The notes: generated from the sequence alone by a model not told the origin. 64,000 nt of DNA from an uncultured Paracoccaceae bacterium (GCA_937146765.1 CAKZRP010000056.1:1-64000), one strand, 5' to 3'; shown: positions 7,984-17,562, counted from the first letter of the stretch. Numbers and translations: made by a program.

Positions 7984-9582
7984 ATGACATCTGGACGGGT
8001 TAACCCCAACTTCCGCCTCGAGGATCAGGGAATTGAGGGTCTGGGCAATGTCTATTACAACCTCATGGAACCGGCCCTCGTGCAGGAGGCGCTGAGCCGC
8101 AGCGAAGGCACCCTCGGCAAGGGCGGCGCCTTCCTCGTGACCACCGGCAAGTTCACCGGTCGCTCGCCCAAGGACAAGCATGTGGTGAAAACCGCCTCTG
8201 TGGCCGAGACCATCTGGTGGGACAACAACGCCGAAATGAGCCCCGAAGGCTTTGACGCGCTCTATGCCGACATGGTCGAGCATATGAAGGGCCGCGACTA
8301 CTTCGTGCAGGATCTCGTCGGTGGTGCTGACCCCGTCCATGCCATCAACGTGCGCATGGTGACCGAACTGGCTTGGCACAGCCTCTTCATCCGCCATCTG
8401 CTGCGCCGCCCCGACCGCGAGGATCTGGACGGGTTCACCGCCGATTTCACCATCATCAACTGTCCCTCGTTCAAGGCGGACCCGGCCAAGCACAACTGCC
8501 GCACCGAGACCGTCATCGCGCTGAACTTCGACCGCAAACTGATCCTGATCGGCGGCACCGAATACGCGGGCGAGAACAAGAAATCCGTCTTCACCCTGCT
8601 GAACTACCTGCTGCCGGAAAAAGGCATCATGCCGATGCACTGCTCGGCCAACCACGCCAAGGGCAACCCGGTCGATACCGCCGTGTTCTTCGGTCTCTCC
8701 GGCACCGGCAAGACCACGCTCTCGGCCGATCCGGACCGGGTTCTGATCGGCGATGACGAGCATGGCTGGGCCTCCAACGGCACCTTCAACTTCGAAGGCG
8801 GCTGCTACGCCAAGACCATCAGCCTCAACCCCGAGGCAGAGCCCGAGATCTACGCGACCACCGAGAAATTCGGCACCGTGATCGAGAATATGATCTTCGA
8901 CCCCGAGACCTTTGATCTCGATTTCGAGGACGACAGCCTGACCGCCAACATGCGCTGCGCCTACCCGCTGCATTACATCTCCAATGCCTCGGCCTCGGCC
9001 CGTGGTGGTCATCCCAAGAACATCATCATGCTGACCTGCGACGCCTTCGGCGTGCTGCCTCCGATCGCGCGTCTGACCCCGGCGCAGGCGATGTATCACT
9101 TCCTCTCGGGCTTCACCTCCAAGGTGGCCGGGACCGAGCGCGGCGTGACCGAGCCGGAACCGACCTTCTCCACCTGCTTTGGCGCGCCCTTCATGCCGCG
9201 TCGTCCCGAAGTCTACGGCAACCTGTTGCGCGAAAAGATCGCCGCCCATGGCGCGACCTGCTGGCTGGTCAACACCGGCTGGACCGGCGGTGCCTATGGC
9301 ACCGGCAGCCGGATGCCGATCAAGGCCACCCGCGCCCTGCTGACCGCCGCGCTGGACGGCTCTCTCGCCAAGTCGGAATTCCGCAAGGATCCGAATTTCG
9401 GCTTTGACGTGCCGGTGACGGTGCCGGGCGTGGCCGAGATCCTGCTGGATCCGCGCCGCACCTGGGACGACAAGGCCGCCTATGACGCGCAGGCCGCCAA
9501 GCTGGTGCAGATGTTCTCGGACAACTTTGAACAGTACCTGCCCTATATCGACGAAGATGTAAAAGCCGCCGCGATCTGCTGA
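7984..9582 (+). CDS. pckA: Phosphoenolpyruvate carboxykinase (ATP)
   Basis: A 532-residue cytosolic enzyme converting oxaloacetate and ATP to PEP, CO2 and ADP, the first committed step of gluconeogenesis. Signatures are [13 protein letters not shown], the kinase-1a P-loop [16 protein letters not shown] near residue 237, kinase-2 LIGDDEHGW and the [14 protein letters not shown] block. The length is normal for the ATP-dependent family. It stands alone, divergent from chvI, with a strong terminator at its end. Confidence 0.96.
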   Translation: MTSGRVNPNFRLEDQGIEGLGNVYYNLMEPALVQEALSRSEGTLGKGGAFLVTTGKFTGRSPKDKHVVKTASVAETIWWDNNAEMSPEGFDALYADMVEHMKGRDYFVQDLVGGADPVHAINVRMVTELAWHSLFIRHLLRRPDREDLDGFTADFTIINCPSFKADPAKHNCRTETVIALNFDRKLILIGGTEYAGENKKSVFTLLNYLLPEKGIMPMHCSANHAKGNPVDTAVFFGLSGTGKTTLSADPDRVLIGDDEHGWASNGTFNFEGGCYAKTISLNPEAEPEIYATTEKFGTVIENMIFDPETFDLDFEDDSLTANMRCAYPLHYISNASASARGGHPKNIIMLTCDAFGVLPPIARLTPAQAMYHFLSGFTSKVAGTERGVTEPEPTFSTCFGAPFMPRRPEVYGNLLREKIAAHGATCWLVNTGWTGGAYGTGSRMPIKATRALLTAALDGSLAKSEFRKDPNFGFDVPVTVPGVAEILLDPRRTWDDKAAYDAQAAKLVQMFSDNFEQYLPYIDEDVKAAAIC

Positions 9583-9605
9583 TACGCTCTGCGTTCAGAC
9601 AAAGG

Positions 9606-9632
9606 AAAGCCCCTGCCTCGGCGGGGGCTTTT
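9606..9632. terminator. pckA terminator, probably shared with the convergent SGNH gene
   Basis: A GC-rich stem AAGCCCCTGCC / GCGGGGGCTT with the loop TCG, followed by TTTGC on the plus strand. On the minus strand it abuts the stop codon of the SGNH lipoprotein gene, so its function there is less clear. Confidence 0.75.
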
Positions 9633-9633
9633 G

Positions 9634-10344
9634 CTATTGGAGCGCTGTTTCGGCCCGGATGACCTCTGCCACCAAGCCACCAATGATCCGGCTGGCCTTG
9701 GGCGAGGGGTGGATGCGGTCCAAGGCGTGAAAGCTGAGGTCGCCGTCAGGCACCAGCCCCGCAGCAGGGACAAAGGTCACACCCGCGTCTCCTTCGGCCA
9801 GTTTTGCAAGGCGCGCGTCCAGCGCGTCGCCCTCGTCGCGGCAATTCTCGATCGGAGAAGAGCGCCCGGGGCTGCGCAGATAACCAAGGATCACCACCCG
9901 CGCGCCGCTTTGGCGCAGCTTGGCGACCAGATCGGGGAAAGCGCCAGATGTGGCATCCTCGGCGATCAGCCTGTCCATCCTGCGGTCGCACTGCACGCAG
10001 ATACAGCCAAACAACAGATCATTGCCGCCGCCGTTCAGGATCACCCAGTCCCAGTCTTCGTTGCGGAATTGCTTGGGGATCGACAGACCCGCCGCACCGC
10101 TGATCGGCAAGCGATAGATCATCCGCGCGCCAGAGACGGAGCGATCCACCACAGGCGACCCGAGCTCCTTCGCCACCACATCGGGGATCGACTGCCCGGC
10201 AAGGCTGTTCCACGCCATCATGGAATCGCCCATGGCGAGGATACGGGGCCCCTCTTGACCCGAGGGGCTTACGCCACAAGCGCTGAGGAGAGTGAGGCTG
10301 AGGAGGAGAGATGCAATCCGAATCATGGCGGCGATGTAGCACAT
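9634..10344 (-). CDS. SGNH/GDSL-hydrolase lipoprotein
   Basis: A 236-residue putative esterase/lipase of the SGNH superfamily. A hydrophobic signal ends in the lipobox LLSACG, so it is probably a lipoprotein. Block I is ILAMGDSMMAWN with the nucleophile Ser, block III is LNGGGNDLL (Gly/Asn oxyanion) and block V is DRIHPS with the catalytic Asp-His pair. Three cysteines close together in the CICVQC stretch could form a disulfide or bind metal. The ATG at 10344 has GGAAAG upstream; the internal ATG at 10326 gives a more standard signal peptide and cannot be excluded. The substrate is unknown. Confidence 0.8.
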   Translation of the reverse strand: MCYIAAMIRIASLLLSLTLLSACGVSPSGQEGPRILAMGDSMMAWNSLAGQSIPDVVAKELGSPVVDRSVSGARMIYRLPISGAAGLSIPKQFRNEDWDWVILNGGGNDLLFGCICVQCDRRMDRLIAEDATSGAFPDLVAKLRQSGARVVILGYLRSPGRSSPIENCRDEGDALDARLAKLAEGDAGVTFVPAAGLVPDGDLSFHALDRIHPSPKASRIIGGLVAEVIRAETALQ

Positions 10345-10490
10345 TTTCTTTCCGGATCACGCAGGAACAGCCGCCGACCGAGGATGGGGAGAGGCCCCCT
10401 GCCCTTTTGCCCAAGGCAAACCTTCGGCTTGACGGGGAGGTCGGGGGCCCATCGACCTATCGGCCGAACAGGACGCCCCCAACACAAGCC

Positions 10491-12188
10491 TTACGCCAGC
10501 AGACGTCGCGCGATCACCTGCGCCTGGATCTCTGCTGCGCCCTCAAAGATATTGAGGATGCGCGCATCGCAAAGCACGCGGGAAATCTTGTATTCCAGCG
10601 CAAAGCCATTGCCGCCGTGGATCTGCAAGCCATTGTCCGCCGCAGCCCAAGCGACCCGCGCGCCCAAGAGCTTGGCCATACCGGCCTCAAGATCGCAGCG
10701 GTGGCCGTGGTCCTTTTCCCAGGCGGAGAAATAGGTCAGCTGCCGCGCCACCATCACCTCGACCGCCATCATCGCCAGCTTGGACGAGACGCGGGGGAAG
10801 GCGATCAGCGCCTTGCCAAACTGCTTGCGGTCCTGGGCATATTGCATCGCAATGTCGAGCGCGCATTGCGCCACGCCTATCGCGCGGGCGGCGGTCTGGA
10901 TGCGGGCGCTCTCGAAGGTCTCCATCAGCTGTTTAAAGCCTTTGCCCTCTTCGCCGCCCAACAGGTTCTCGCCCTTCACGTGGAAGCCATCGAACCCCAA
11001 TTCGTATTCCTTCATGCCGCGATAGCCCAGAACCTCGATCTCGCCGCCGGTCATACCTGCGGTCGGAAAGGGGTTCTCCTCGGTGCCCGGCGTTTTCTCC
11101 GCGAGGAACATGCTGAGGCCGCGATGATCGCTGCTCTCGGGATCGGTGCGCGCCAATAGGGTCATCACATGGGTGCGCGCCGCATGGGTGATCCAGGTCT
11201 TGTTGCCGGTGATCTTGTAATCGCCGTTTTCGTCTTTCACCGCGCGGGTGCGCAGGGAGCCCAGGTCAGAGCCGGTGTTCGGCTCGGTAAACACCGCCGT
11301 CGGCAGGATTTCCGCGCTGGCGATCTTGGGCAGCCAGTGGGCCTTTTGCGCCTCGGTGCCGCCGGCAAGGATCAGCTCCGCCGCGATCTCGGACCGCGTG
11401 CCGAGGGAACCGACGCCGATATAGCCGCGCGACAGCTCTTCGGAGACCACGCACATGGAGGCCTTCGACAGGCCAAAGCCGCCAAATTCCTCCGGGATGG
11501 TCAGACCAAAGACGCCCATCTCGGCCAGCTCTTCGATCACCTCAAGCGGGATCAGCTCGTCCTTGAGGTGCCATTCATGGGCGAAGGGCTCGACCTTCTC
11601 CTGCGCATAGCGGCGGAACTGGTCGCGGATCATCTCCAGCTCTTCCTCAAGGCCGGAGGCGCCGAACATGGTGCTGCCGGCCTGCTGCTCCATCAGCGCC
11701 ACCAGCTTCACCCGTGCGGCCTGCGTATTGCCCGCCGCAGTCAGGGTCGCAATCGACGGAGTGTCGAGCGCCGCGAGGTCATCCCCCGCCAGCCCCAGAT
11801 CCTGCAGCCGCAGGATCTCGCCCTGGTTCATCTGGATGCCGCCCTTGATCTGGCTCAGATATTCGCCAAAGGCGATTTGGTGGATCAGCTGCTCCATCTC
11901 GCCAAACTTGCCCTCGCCCGTCAAGGCCTCGGCCCAGCGGTGCATCTGGCGCAGGGAATAAACGTAGGTGGCCAGCCAAGCGAGCCCATGGGCGGCATAT
12001 TGATTCTGCTCCACCAAGCTGGCGGAGACCTTGTCGCCCGCGCTCACCAAGGCGCGGACGCGGGTGGTGGCGCAGTCCAAAAGCTTGTCCAGCGGCGCCA
12101 GCGCCTCCTTGGTCAGGATCAACAGATCCGGCAGAAGCGTTGCGGTCATTTCCATATCCTGTCCGTTCAGGGGTCCATCATGGGGCAT
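10491..12188 (-). CDS. mcd: (2S)-methylsuccinyl-CoA dehydrogenase (acyl-CoA dehydrogenase family)
   Basis: A 565-residue flavoprotein. The C-terminal 400 residues are a standard acyl-CoA dehydrogenase: LTIPEEFGGFGLS, FTEPNTGSDLGS (FAD contact), TWITHAARTHV, a helical C-domain with DRKQFGKAL, and IHGGNGFALEYKISR..RDARIL-like LCDARILNIFEGAAEIQ with Glu as candidate base. The extra N-terminal domain of about 170 residues is typical of Mcd, which oxidises methylsuccinyl-CoA to mesaconyl-CoA in the ethylmalonyl-CoA pathway and donates electrons to ETF. The ATG at 12188 has GAGGAGG 10 bases upstream. The assignment rests on length and recollection of the family; another long acyl-CoA dehydrogenase is possible. 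Confidence 0.82.
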   Translation of the reverse strand: MPHDGPLNGQDMEMTATLLPDLLILTKEALAPLDKLLDCATTRVRALVSAGDKVSASLVEQNQYAAHGLAWLATYVYSLRQMHRWAEALTGEGKFGEMEQLIHQIAFGEYLSQIKGGIQMNQGEILRLQDLGLAGDDLAALDTPSIATLTAAGNTQAARVKLVALMEQQAGSTMFGASGLEEELEMIRDQFRRYAQEKVEPFAHEWHLKDELIPLEVIEELAEMGVFGLTIPEEFGGFGLSKASMCVVSEELSRGYIGVGSLGTRSEIAAELILAGGTEAQKAHWLPKIASAEILPTAVFTEPNTGSDLGSLRTRAVKDENGDYKITGNKTWITHAARTHVMTLLARTDPESSDHRGLSMFLAEKTPGTEENPFPTAGMTGGEIEVLGYRGMKEYELGFDGFHVKGENLLGGEEGKGFKQLMETFESARIQTAARAIGVAQCALDIAMQYAQDRKQFGKALIAFPRVSSKLAMMAVEVMVARQLTYFSAWEKDHGHRCDLEAGMAKLLGARVAWAAADNGLQIHGGNGFALEYKISRVLCDARILNIFEGAAEIQAQVIARRLLA

Positions 12189-12228
12189 GAATCACATCCT
12201 CCTCAGGGGTCGTCCGGTGATAGGCTAC

Positions 12229-12310
12229 TTTGCAGTTGCAGCGCAATATTAAATCTCATGCGGTCATGATTTCGTTCAAAAATTACGCGACCATTTGCGA
12301 ATGCAGCGCA
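12229..12310. promoter_or_regulatory. Two copies of a 17 bp motif in the mcd-tauE divergent promoter
   Basis: TTTGCAGTTGCAGCGCA (12229-12245) and TTTGCGAATGCAGCGCA (12294-12310) share TTTGC-N3-TGCAGCGCA and start 65 bp apart, about six helical turns. The motif resembles TTTGCAA-type sites of short-chain acyl-CoA regulators (PccR/RamB/ScfR family), which would suit an ethylmalonyl-CoA pathway gene. The regulator assignment is a guess; the repeat itself is plain. Confidence 0.45.
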
Positions 12311-12336
12311 TGCGGGATGTGATAAGTCGTTGAGTC

Positions 12337-13104
12337 ATGACAGATCTCATCCCCTTCCTCGCGCCCGCCGGATTCGTGCTGGCCTGCGCCATCGCCCTGT
12401 TTGCGGGCACTATCAAGGGCATGGTGGGCTTCGCCATGCCGATGATCATGGTCTCCGGCCTCAGTTCGATCATGGCACCCGATCTGGCGCTGGCGGGTCT
12501 GATCCTGCCGACGCTGGTCACCAATGGGTTTCAGGCGCTGCGGCAGGGACCGGGCGCCGCCTGGGCCTCGATGAAGCGGTTCCGCGCCTTCCTGATCGTT
12601 GGCGGGATCTTCCTCTTGATGAGCGCGCAGATGGTGCGGATCCTGCCCGCCGAGGTGATGCTGCTGATCATCGGCGCACCGATCACCCTCTTTGCAGTGA
12701 CCCAGCTGATGGGCAAGCAATTGGTGCTGCACAAACCCTCGCATCGGATGGAAATCAGCATCGGAGCCTTTGCCGGTTTCATCGGCGGGTTCTCCGGCAT
12801 CTGGGGGCCGCCCACGGTGGCCTATCTGACCGCGCTCGGCACCGAGAAGAAGGAGCAGATGCGCATTCAGGGCGTGATCTACGGCCTTGGCGCCGTGGTG
12901 CTGTTCTTTGCCCATCTCGGCTCCGGCGTAATGCGGGCCGAGACGCTGCCGTTCTCGCTGCTGATGATCCTCCCGGCTCTCTTAGGCATGTGGATCGGCG
13001 GCAAGCTGCAGGATCGCATCGACCAAGCCACCTTCCGCAAGGCGACGCTTTTTGTGCTGCTGATCGCGGGTCTGAACCTCGTGCGCCGTGCGCTGATGGG
13101 CTGA
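12337..13104 (+). CDS. Sulfite exporter TauE/SafE family permease
   Basis: A 255-residue integral membrane protein with about eight hydrophobic segments. The N-terminal GTIKGMVGFAMPMI and the second-half GGFSGIWGPPTVAYLTALG are the paired family motifs. Members export sulfite, sulfoacetate or other organosulfur anions; the substrate here is unknown. It is followed after 4 bases by a CDF transporter and is divergent from mcd. Confidence 0.88.
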   Translation: MTDLIPFLAPAGFVLACAIALFAGTIKGMVGFAMPMIMVSGLSSIMAPDLALAGLILPTLVTNGFQALRQGPGAAWASMKRFRAFLIVGGIFLLMSAQMVRILPAEVMLLIIGAPITLFAVTQLMGKQLVLHKPSHRMEISIGAFAGFIGGFSGIWGPPTVAYLTALGTEKKEQMRIQGVIYGLGAVVLFFAHLGSGVMRAETLPFSLLMILPALLGMWIGGKLQDRIDQATFRKATLFVLLIAGLNLVRRALMG

Positions 13105-13108
13105 GCGG

Positions 13109-14032
13109 ATGCCCTTCGGACTGCATAACCGCCTCAGCGCGCAGGGCATTGCCACGGGGACCATTGCCGTCTCGGTGGTGGTGCTGGTCCTGAAACTTGG
13201 CGCCTGGGTGCTGACCGGGTCGGTCGCGCTGTTCTCCGACGCGATGGAGAGCCTGGTGAACGTTTCGGCGGCGGTGCTGGCCTGGTTTGCCGTCCGCTAC
13301 GCCCAGCGGCCAGCGGATGATGGTCACAACTTCGGCCACCACAAGGCGGAATACTTCTCTGCGGTGATCGAAGGCATCATGATCATCGTCGCCGCCCTCC
13401 TGATCCTCGATCAGGCGATAACCGCTCTGGTCGCCCGCCCGGATGCGGCGCTGACGCCGCTGGCGCTGGGGGTGAACACCCTGGCTCTTGCTGTGAACCT
13501 CCTCTGGGCCCAGGTGCTGATGCGCGCGGGCCTGCGGCTCGGCTCTCCGGCCTTCACCGCGGGTGGACGGCACCTGATGAGCGACGTCTGGACCTCTGCC
13601 GGGGTTCTGATGGGGCTGGTCCTGGTGCTGGCCACCGGCTGGAGCATACTCGACCCGCTGCTGGCGCTACTGGTGGCGGTCAACATCCTGCGCGAAGGCT
13701 TGCAGGTGGTCTCCGACTCCGTGGACGGGCTGATGGACAAGGCCGTGACCGCACAGGAGCAAGAGACCATCCAGACCGCCATCCTGGGGGCCGGTGGGGG
13801 GGCCCTGCAGATCCATGGCCTCAAGACCCGCCGCGCGGGCAAGGCGATGTTTGTCGAGTTCCACATGGTCGTCGATGGCGCGATGTCTGTGGCCGAGGCG
13901 CATGAGATCTGCGACCGGCTGGAGGACGAGATCGAGACCGCCCTGCCTGGCGTGCATGTGACCATCCATGTGGAGCCGGATCACAAGCTGGAGGACACCG
14001 GCATCGAGCCCCTGCCCCCCGAAGGCAACTGA
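13109..14032 (+). CDS. Cation diffusion facilitator family transporter
   Basis: A 307-residue divalent metal/proton antiporter. Six membrane segments are followed by a cytoplasmic ferredoxin-like domain. Metal-site signatures are SDAMESLVN in TM2, HNFGHHKAEYFSAVIEG after TM2, and HLMSDVWTSAGV in TM5, where HxxxD suggests zinc selectivity. The C-terminus has GLKTRRAGKAMFVEFHMVVDG, typical of the dimerisation domain, and ends HVTIHVEPD. It is probably co-transcribed with the TauE gene, although a functional link between the two is not obvious. Confidence 0.9.
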   Translation: MPFGLHNRLSAQGIATGTIAVSVVVLVLKLGAWVLTGSVALFSDAMESLVNVSAAVLAWFAVRYAQRPADDGHNFGHHKAEYFSAVIEGIMIIVAALLILDQAITALVARPDAALTPLALGVNTLALAVNLLWAQVLMRAGLRLGSPAFTAGGRHLMSDVWTSAGVLMGLVLVLATGWSILDPLLALLVAVNILREGLQVVSDSVDGLMDKAVTAQEQETIQTAILGAGGGALQIHGLKTRRAGKAMFVEFHMVVDGAMSVAEAHEICDRLEDEIETALPGVHVTIHVEPDHKLEDTGIEPLPPEGN

Positions 14033-14109
14033 CCCCCGCAAGCATTTGCAATTCAGCCGCAAACCCGGTTCAAGGAGGCCAAAGCCCCGCTGACCCGAAG
14101 GAGAGAGAC

Positions 14110-15477
14110 ATGATGGACTGGACCCGGCTGCTCAATCCCGGCCGCCTGTGCCGCCCGGACTATGCCGACAAGCCCGGCCGCCCGGCCTATCTGCAGGATT
14201 ACGACCGCATCCTGTTCTCTGAACCCTTCCGGCGGCTGGCGCAAAAGACGCAAGTGCACCCGTTGCATGACCATGACCATGTGCACCACCGGATGATCCA
14301 CTCGATGGAGACCTCTTCGGTGGGGCGCTCCTTGGGCATTCAGGTGGGCCAGGCGCTGGTGGAGCGTGGGCTGCTGGAGGAGGGGCAACAACATGTGATG
14401 GCGGGCACCGTGCAGGCCGCCTGTCTGGTGCATGACATCGGCAACCCGCCCTTTGGCCACTCGGGCGAGGCCAGCATCGGCGCGTGGTTCGCGCGCAAGT
14501 TCCGCGAGGATAGAGGGATCCCCGCGGGTATCGCGCCCGAGCAGCGCGCGGAGTTCACCGCCTTTGAAGGCAATGCCCAAGGGTTTCGCATCACCGCGCG
14601 GCTGGAGATGGCGCGGCGCGAGGGGGGGATGAGGCTCTCCTATGCCACCCTCGGCGCCTTTTCCAAATACCCCTGCACCGCGCAAGGTGCGGCGGATGCG
14701 GCACTGGCAGGCACGTCTTACGTGGGCCTCAAGAAATTCGGCACCTTCGCCAGCGAGGAGACCCTTTTTGCCGAGGTCGCCCAAGCCCTCGGCCTGCCGG
14801 AAGAGCGCACCCCGCAAGGGCATCGCTGGTGGCGGCGGCACCCTCTGGCCTTCCTCGTCGAGGCGGCGGATGACATCTGCTATCGCATCCTTGACCTTGA
14901 GGATGCGGCCACGGTGGGTGATCTTGACTCTGCCACCGTGCAGGAAATCCTTGAAGAGATCACCGGCAAGCCCAACCGCGAAGACGATGCGCTGATGACC
15001 CGCCGCGACCGGGTCGGCATGTTGCGAGCGATGGCGATTGGCTCCTCGATCGACAGCGCGGTGGAGGCTTTCCTCGCCCATTACGAGACGATCATGGCGG
15101 GCACCTTTAGCGAGGGGCTGATGGAGGTTTCCTCCAAGGCGCATGCCTTTGAGCGACTGAAAGAGGTCTCGAACGCGCGGATCTTCACCGCCCAGCGCAA
15201 GACCGAGCTGGAGATCGTCGGACGGCAGGTGCTCTTCACCATCCTCGACGAATTCCACGCGCTGTTTGAGGCGCTGAAGGCCTGCGACTGGGACAGCGAG
15301 CGGCTGCTCGCCCCGCATGACTATTGGACCAAGCTGGTGCGCGCGGTGGACCTCGATCTGCGTGGGGTGGTGGATGACTATACCGCCGCCCATGCGCTGA
15401 CCGATTTTGTCTCCGGCATGACCGACCGCTATGCGCTGCGGGTGCGCGACATGATCACGGGGCAGGTTCCTTCGTAA
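14110..15477 (+). CDS. dgt: Deoxyguanosinetriphosphate triphosphohydrolase
   Basis: A 455-residue HD-domain enzyme that hydrolyses dNTPs to deoxynucleoside and triphosphate. HHRMIHSMETSSVGRSLG and VHDIGNPPFGHSGE provide the H...HD...D metal ligands, and LVEAADDICYRILDLEDA supplies the last Asp. The length suits the Dgt family, slightly longer than the alphaproteobacterial type-2 proteins. AAGGAGAGAGAC precedes the tandem ATG ATG. Confidence 0.9.
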   Translation: MMDWTRLLNPGRLCRPDYADKPGRPAYLQDYDRILFSEPFRRLAQKTQVHPLHDHDHVHHRMIHSMETSSVGRSLGIQVGQALVERGLLEEGQQHVMAGTVQAACLVHDIGNPPFGHSGEASIGAWFARKFREDRGIPAGIAPEQRAEFTAFEGNAQGFRITARLEMARREGGMRLSYATLGAFSKYPCTAQGAADAALAGTSYVGLKKFGTFASEETLFAEVAQALGLPEERTPQGHRWWRRHPLAFLVEAADDICYRILDLEDAATVGDLDSATVQEILEEITGKPNREDDALMTRRDRVGMLRAMAIGSSIDSAVEAFLAHYETIMAGTFSEGLMEVSSKAHAFERLKEVSNARIFTAQRKTELEIVGRQVLFTILDEFHALFEALKACDWDSERLLAPHDYWTKLVRAVDLDLRGVVDDYTAAHALTDFVSGMTDRYALRVRDMITGQVPS

Positions 15478-15488
15478 CAGGGTTTCGG

Positions 15489-15554
15489 GATAGGTCAGAT
15501 CTCCTGTCCTATTGTTTCGCGCGCGAAACATTGGGTCAGGGAATACGACCTATC
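15489..15554. repeat. 66 bp nested palindrome downstream of dgt
   Basis: An 18 bp perfect palindrome TGTTTCGCGCGCGAAACA (15513-15530) and an outer 8 bp inverted repeat GATAGGTC (15489-15496) / GACCTATC (15547-15554) share exactly the same centre (15521.5). The 16 bp between arms are also partly complementary. On the plus strand it is followed by CATTTTGTTTTTATT, so it may form a very large terminator hairpin for dgt; it may equally be a protein site. Confidence 0.6.
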
Positions 15555-15624
15555 ATTTTGTTTTTATTAAATAAAATTATCAAACCTCTACGCAAGCGCC
15601 CGCCGCTACAGCAACACAAAACAA

Positions 15625-15654
15625 AAGCCCCCTCCAAACGGAGGGGGCTTCTTT
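15625..15654 (-). terminator. Terminator of the PhoX-type gene (probably bidirectional)
   Basis: A perfect 11 bp stem AAGCCCCCTCC / GGAGGGGGCTT with loop AAAC. On the minus strand it is followed by TTGTTTTGTGTTG, and on the plus strand by CTTTAG. It lies about 20 bases beyond the stop of the phosphatase gene. Confidence 0.85.
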
Positions 15655-15675
15655 AGTGTCAATAAACGGCAGCGC

Positions 15676-17562
15676 TTAGCCGATCAGCGCGCCATCTTCG
15701 CGCCAGACGGCGACGATCGAGGAGCGCGGCATCCCATTGCCATCGGGCCAGGACCCACCGGGGTGCTGTACGCCGACAAAGGCCACTTTCTTGTCCGCAG
15801 ACCAGCACAGGCCGGTGACCTCGGCGCCATTCGGCACGGTCATGAAGCGGGCGATCTCGCCCGTTTCAGGATCGCCAACCAGCATCTGGTTGTTGCCCTG
15901 ACCGGCAAAGTCGCCTTCGTTGCTGTCGTCGCCATCGGTCTGGATCCACAGCATGCCGTCGGAGGAGAAGGCCATGCCGTCGGGCGAGTTGAACATATTG
16001 CCCGCGGTGACATTCTCGGAACCGCCATAGACGTTGTCATAGACTTCTGGGTTGCCGGCCATCACATAAAGGTCCCAGGTGAACCCTTCGGCCGCGTGAT
16101 CCTCGCCCGCGGGAGTCCAGCGCACGATCTGACCGTATTCGTTGGTCTCACGCGGGTTGGCCGCATTGGGGGACATGTCGTCGCCACCGGCGTTCTTGGC
16201 GTCGGCGCCACGCTTGGAGTTGTTGGTCAGGGCGCAATAGCCCTCGGCCTTGAGCGGGTTGCAGGCCACCCACTCGGGGCGGTCCATGGTGGTGCCGCCG
16301 GCAGCAGAGGCCGCCATCCGGGTGAAGCAGAGGATCTCTGCCAGTTCCATGCCGGTTGTTTCCGGCGTCAGCGCCAGCCATTCACCCGACAGATCGTCGT
16401 TGAACTTGGCCACATAGAGCTGACCGTCATCCAGCAGACCCTCGGTGGAGCTGCCCTCGGTGTAGACGCCATTGGAGACGTATTTGTAGAGATATTCGCC
16501 GCGCTCGTCGTCGCCCATGTAGACCACGACACGATTGTCGGCAGCCAGAACCATCTCGGCATTCTCGTGCTTGATGCGACCCAGAGCGGTACGCTTCACC
16601 GGGGTGGAGGAGGCATCGGCCGGGTTGATCTCGGTGACAAAGCCATGGCGGTGCGGTTCGTTCGGCTCTTTCGACAGGTCATAGCGCTCGTCGAATTTCT
16701 CGTAGGCATAGCGGCTCTCGCCCCCGATGCCGTAGCGGATGTAGCCTTCGCCCTCGGGCATTTCGGCGGTATTGCCGAAGTAACCGTTGAAGTTCTCTTC
16801 GCAGGTCAGATAGGTGCCCCAGAGGGTCTTGCCGGAGCCGCAGTTGTTCATGGTGCCCTTGACGGTGCGGCCTTCGGGGTCGGCATTGGTCTTGACCAGA
16901 TCGTGACCGGCGAGCGGACCTGCGAGGGTCATCTCGGTCTCATGGGTGATGCGGCGGTTGAAGGGGCTGTCCTTCACCACTTGATAGCCGGTCTCGCCCA
17001 TGGCGATTTCCATCACGGTCACGCCTTGGATGTTCTTCAGGATCTGCACTTGGTCGGCAGACTGCGGCACACCGTCCGGCGCGTCGGGCAGGTTGATTTT
17101 CGGGTTGGCATATTCGGAGTTCACCACGATGACCTCCTTGCCGTCGATGACAAAAAGCTCCATGCCGTCGGTGTTCTCGCCGAAGACCTTGTCGGACATC
17201 TCGACGGAAACAGCACTCTCCGGCGAATAGGCGTTGTCGGCCTCGGACCAGAGCGCATCGCCAAAGCGCACCAGCACCTGGGATTTGTAGCCTGCGGGGA
17301 CGTGGATCTCGTGATCGGTGGCGATGCCAATGGCCTCAAAGGCGAATTTGGCCTGGCCAGCCGCGCGGGAAGCGGTGGTGGAGGACATCAAGCCTGCGCC
17401 AAACACGGCTGCACCGGAGCCAAAGGCCAGCGCGCCGCCCAAGAAACCGCGACGGGAGATCGCCCGCTCGACCACGGCGTCGAACTGGTTCCCGGCCGGA
17501 CGGGGGTCGCGGTGCTCGTCAAAATCGTCCCAGGAGAGATGGGTCAGGGTCTTGTCAACCAT
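15676..17562 (-). CDS. PhoX family alkaline phosphatase (DUF839), Tat-exported
   Basis: A 628-residue protein with an internal twin-arginine motif (ISRRGFLGGALAFGSG) about 40 residues in, so it is exported folded to the periplasm. The body carries PhoX/DUF839 blocks: GTMNNCGSGKTLWGTYLTCEENF, HRHGFVTEINP, GRIKHENAEM, YMGDDERGEYLYKYVS and NMFNSPDGMAFSSDGMLWIQTDGD. PhoX enzymes are Ca/Fe-dependent phosphomonoesterases that scavenge phosphate. The start at 17562 is chosen because AAGGA directly abuts the ATG at 17571 and is at proper spacing for 17562. No convincing Pho box is seen upstream. Confidence 0.88.
   Translation of the reverse strand: MVDKTLTHLSWDDFDEHRDPRPAGNQFDAVVERAISRRGFLGGALAFGSGAAVFGAGLMSSTTASRAAGQAKFAFEAIGIATDHEIHVPAGYKSQVLVRFGDALWSEADNAYSPESAVSVEMSDKVFGENTDGMELFVIDGKEVIVVNSEYANPKINLPDAPDGVPQSADQVQILKNIQGVTVMEIAMGETGYQVVKDSPFNRRITHETEMTLAGPLAGHDLVKTNADPEGRTVKGTMNNCGSGKTLWGTYLTCEENFNGYFGNTAEMPEGEGYIRYGIGGESRYAYEKFDERYDLSKEPNEPHRHGFVTEINPADASSTPVKRTALGRIKHENAEMVLAADNRVVVYMGDDERGEYLYKYVSNGVYTEGSSTEGLLDDGQLYVAKFNDDLSGEWLALTPETTGMELAEILCFTRMAASAAGGTTMDRPEWVACNPLKAEGYCALTNNSKRGADAKNAGGDDMSPNAANPRETNEYGQIVRWTPAGEDHAAEGFTWDLYVMAGNPEVYDNVYGGSENVTAGNMFNSPDGMAFSSDGMLWIQTDGDDSNEGDFAGQGNNQMLVGDPETGEIARFMTVPNGAEVTGLCWSADKKVAFVGVQHPGGSWPDGNGMPRSSIVAVWREDGALIG

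Noticed and set aside
15513..15530. Possible parS site
   Set aside because: The arms TGTTTC/GAAACA match, but the core is GCGCGC (18 bp) instead of the ACGT core of the 16 bp parS, and it is far from any par genes seen here. Kept only as an unexplained palindrome.
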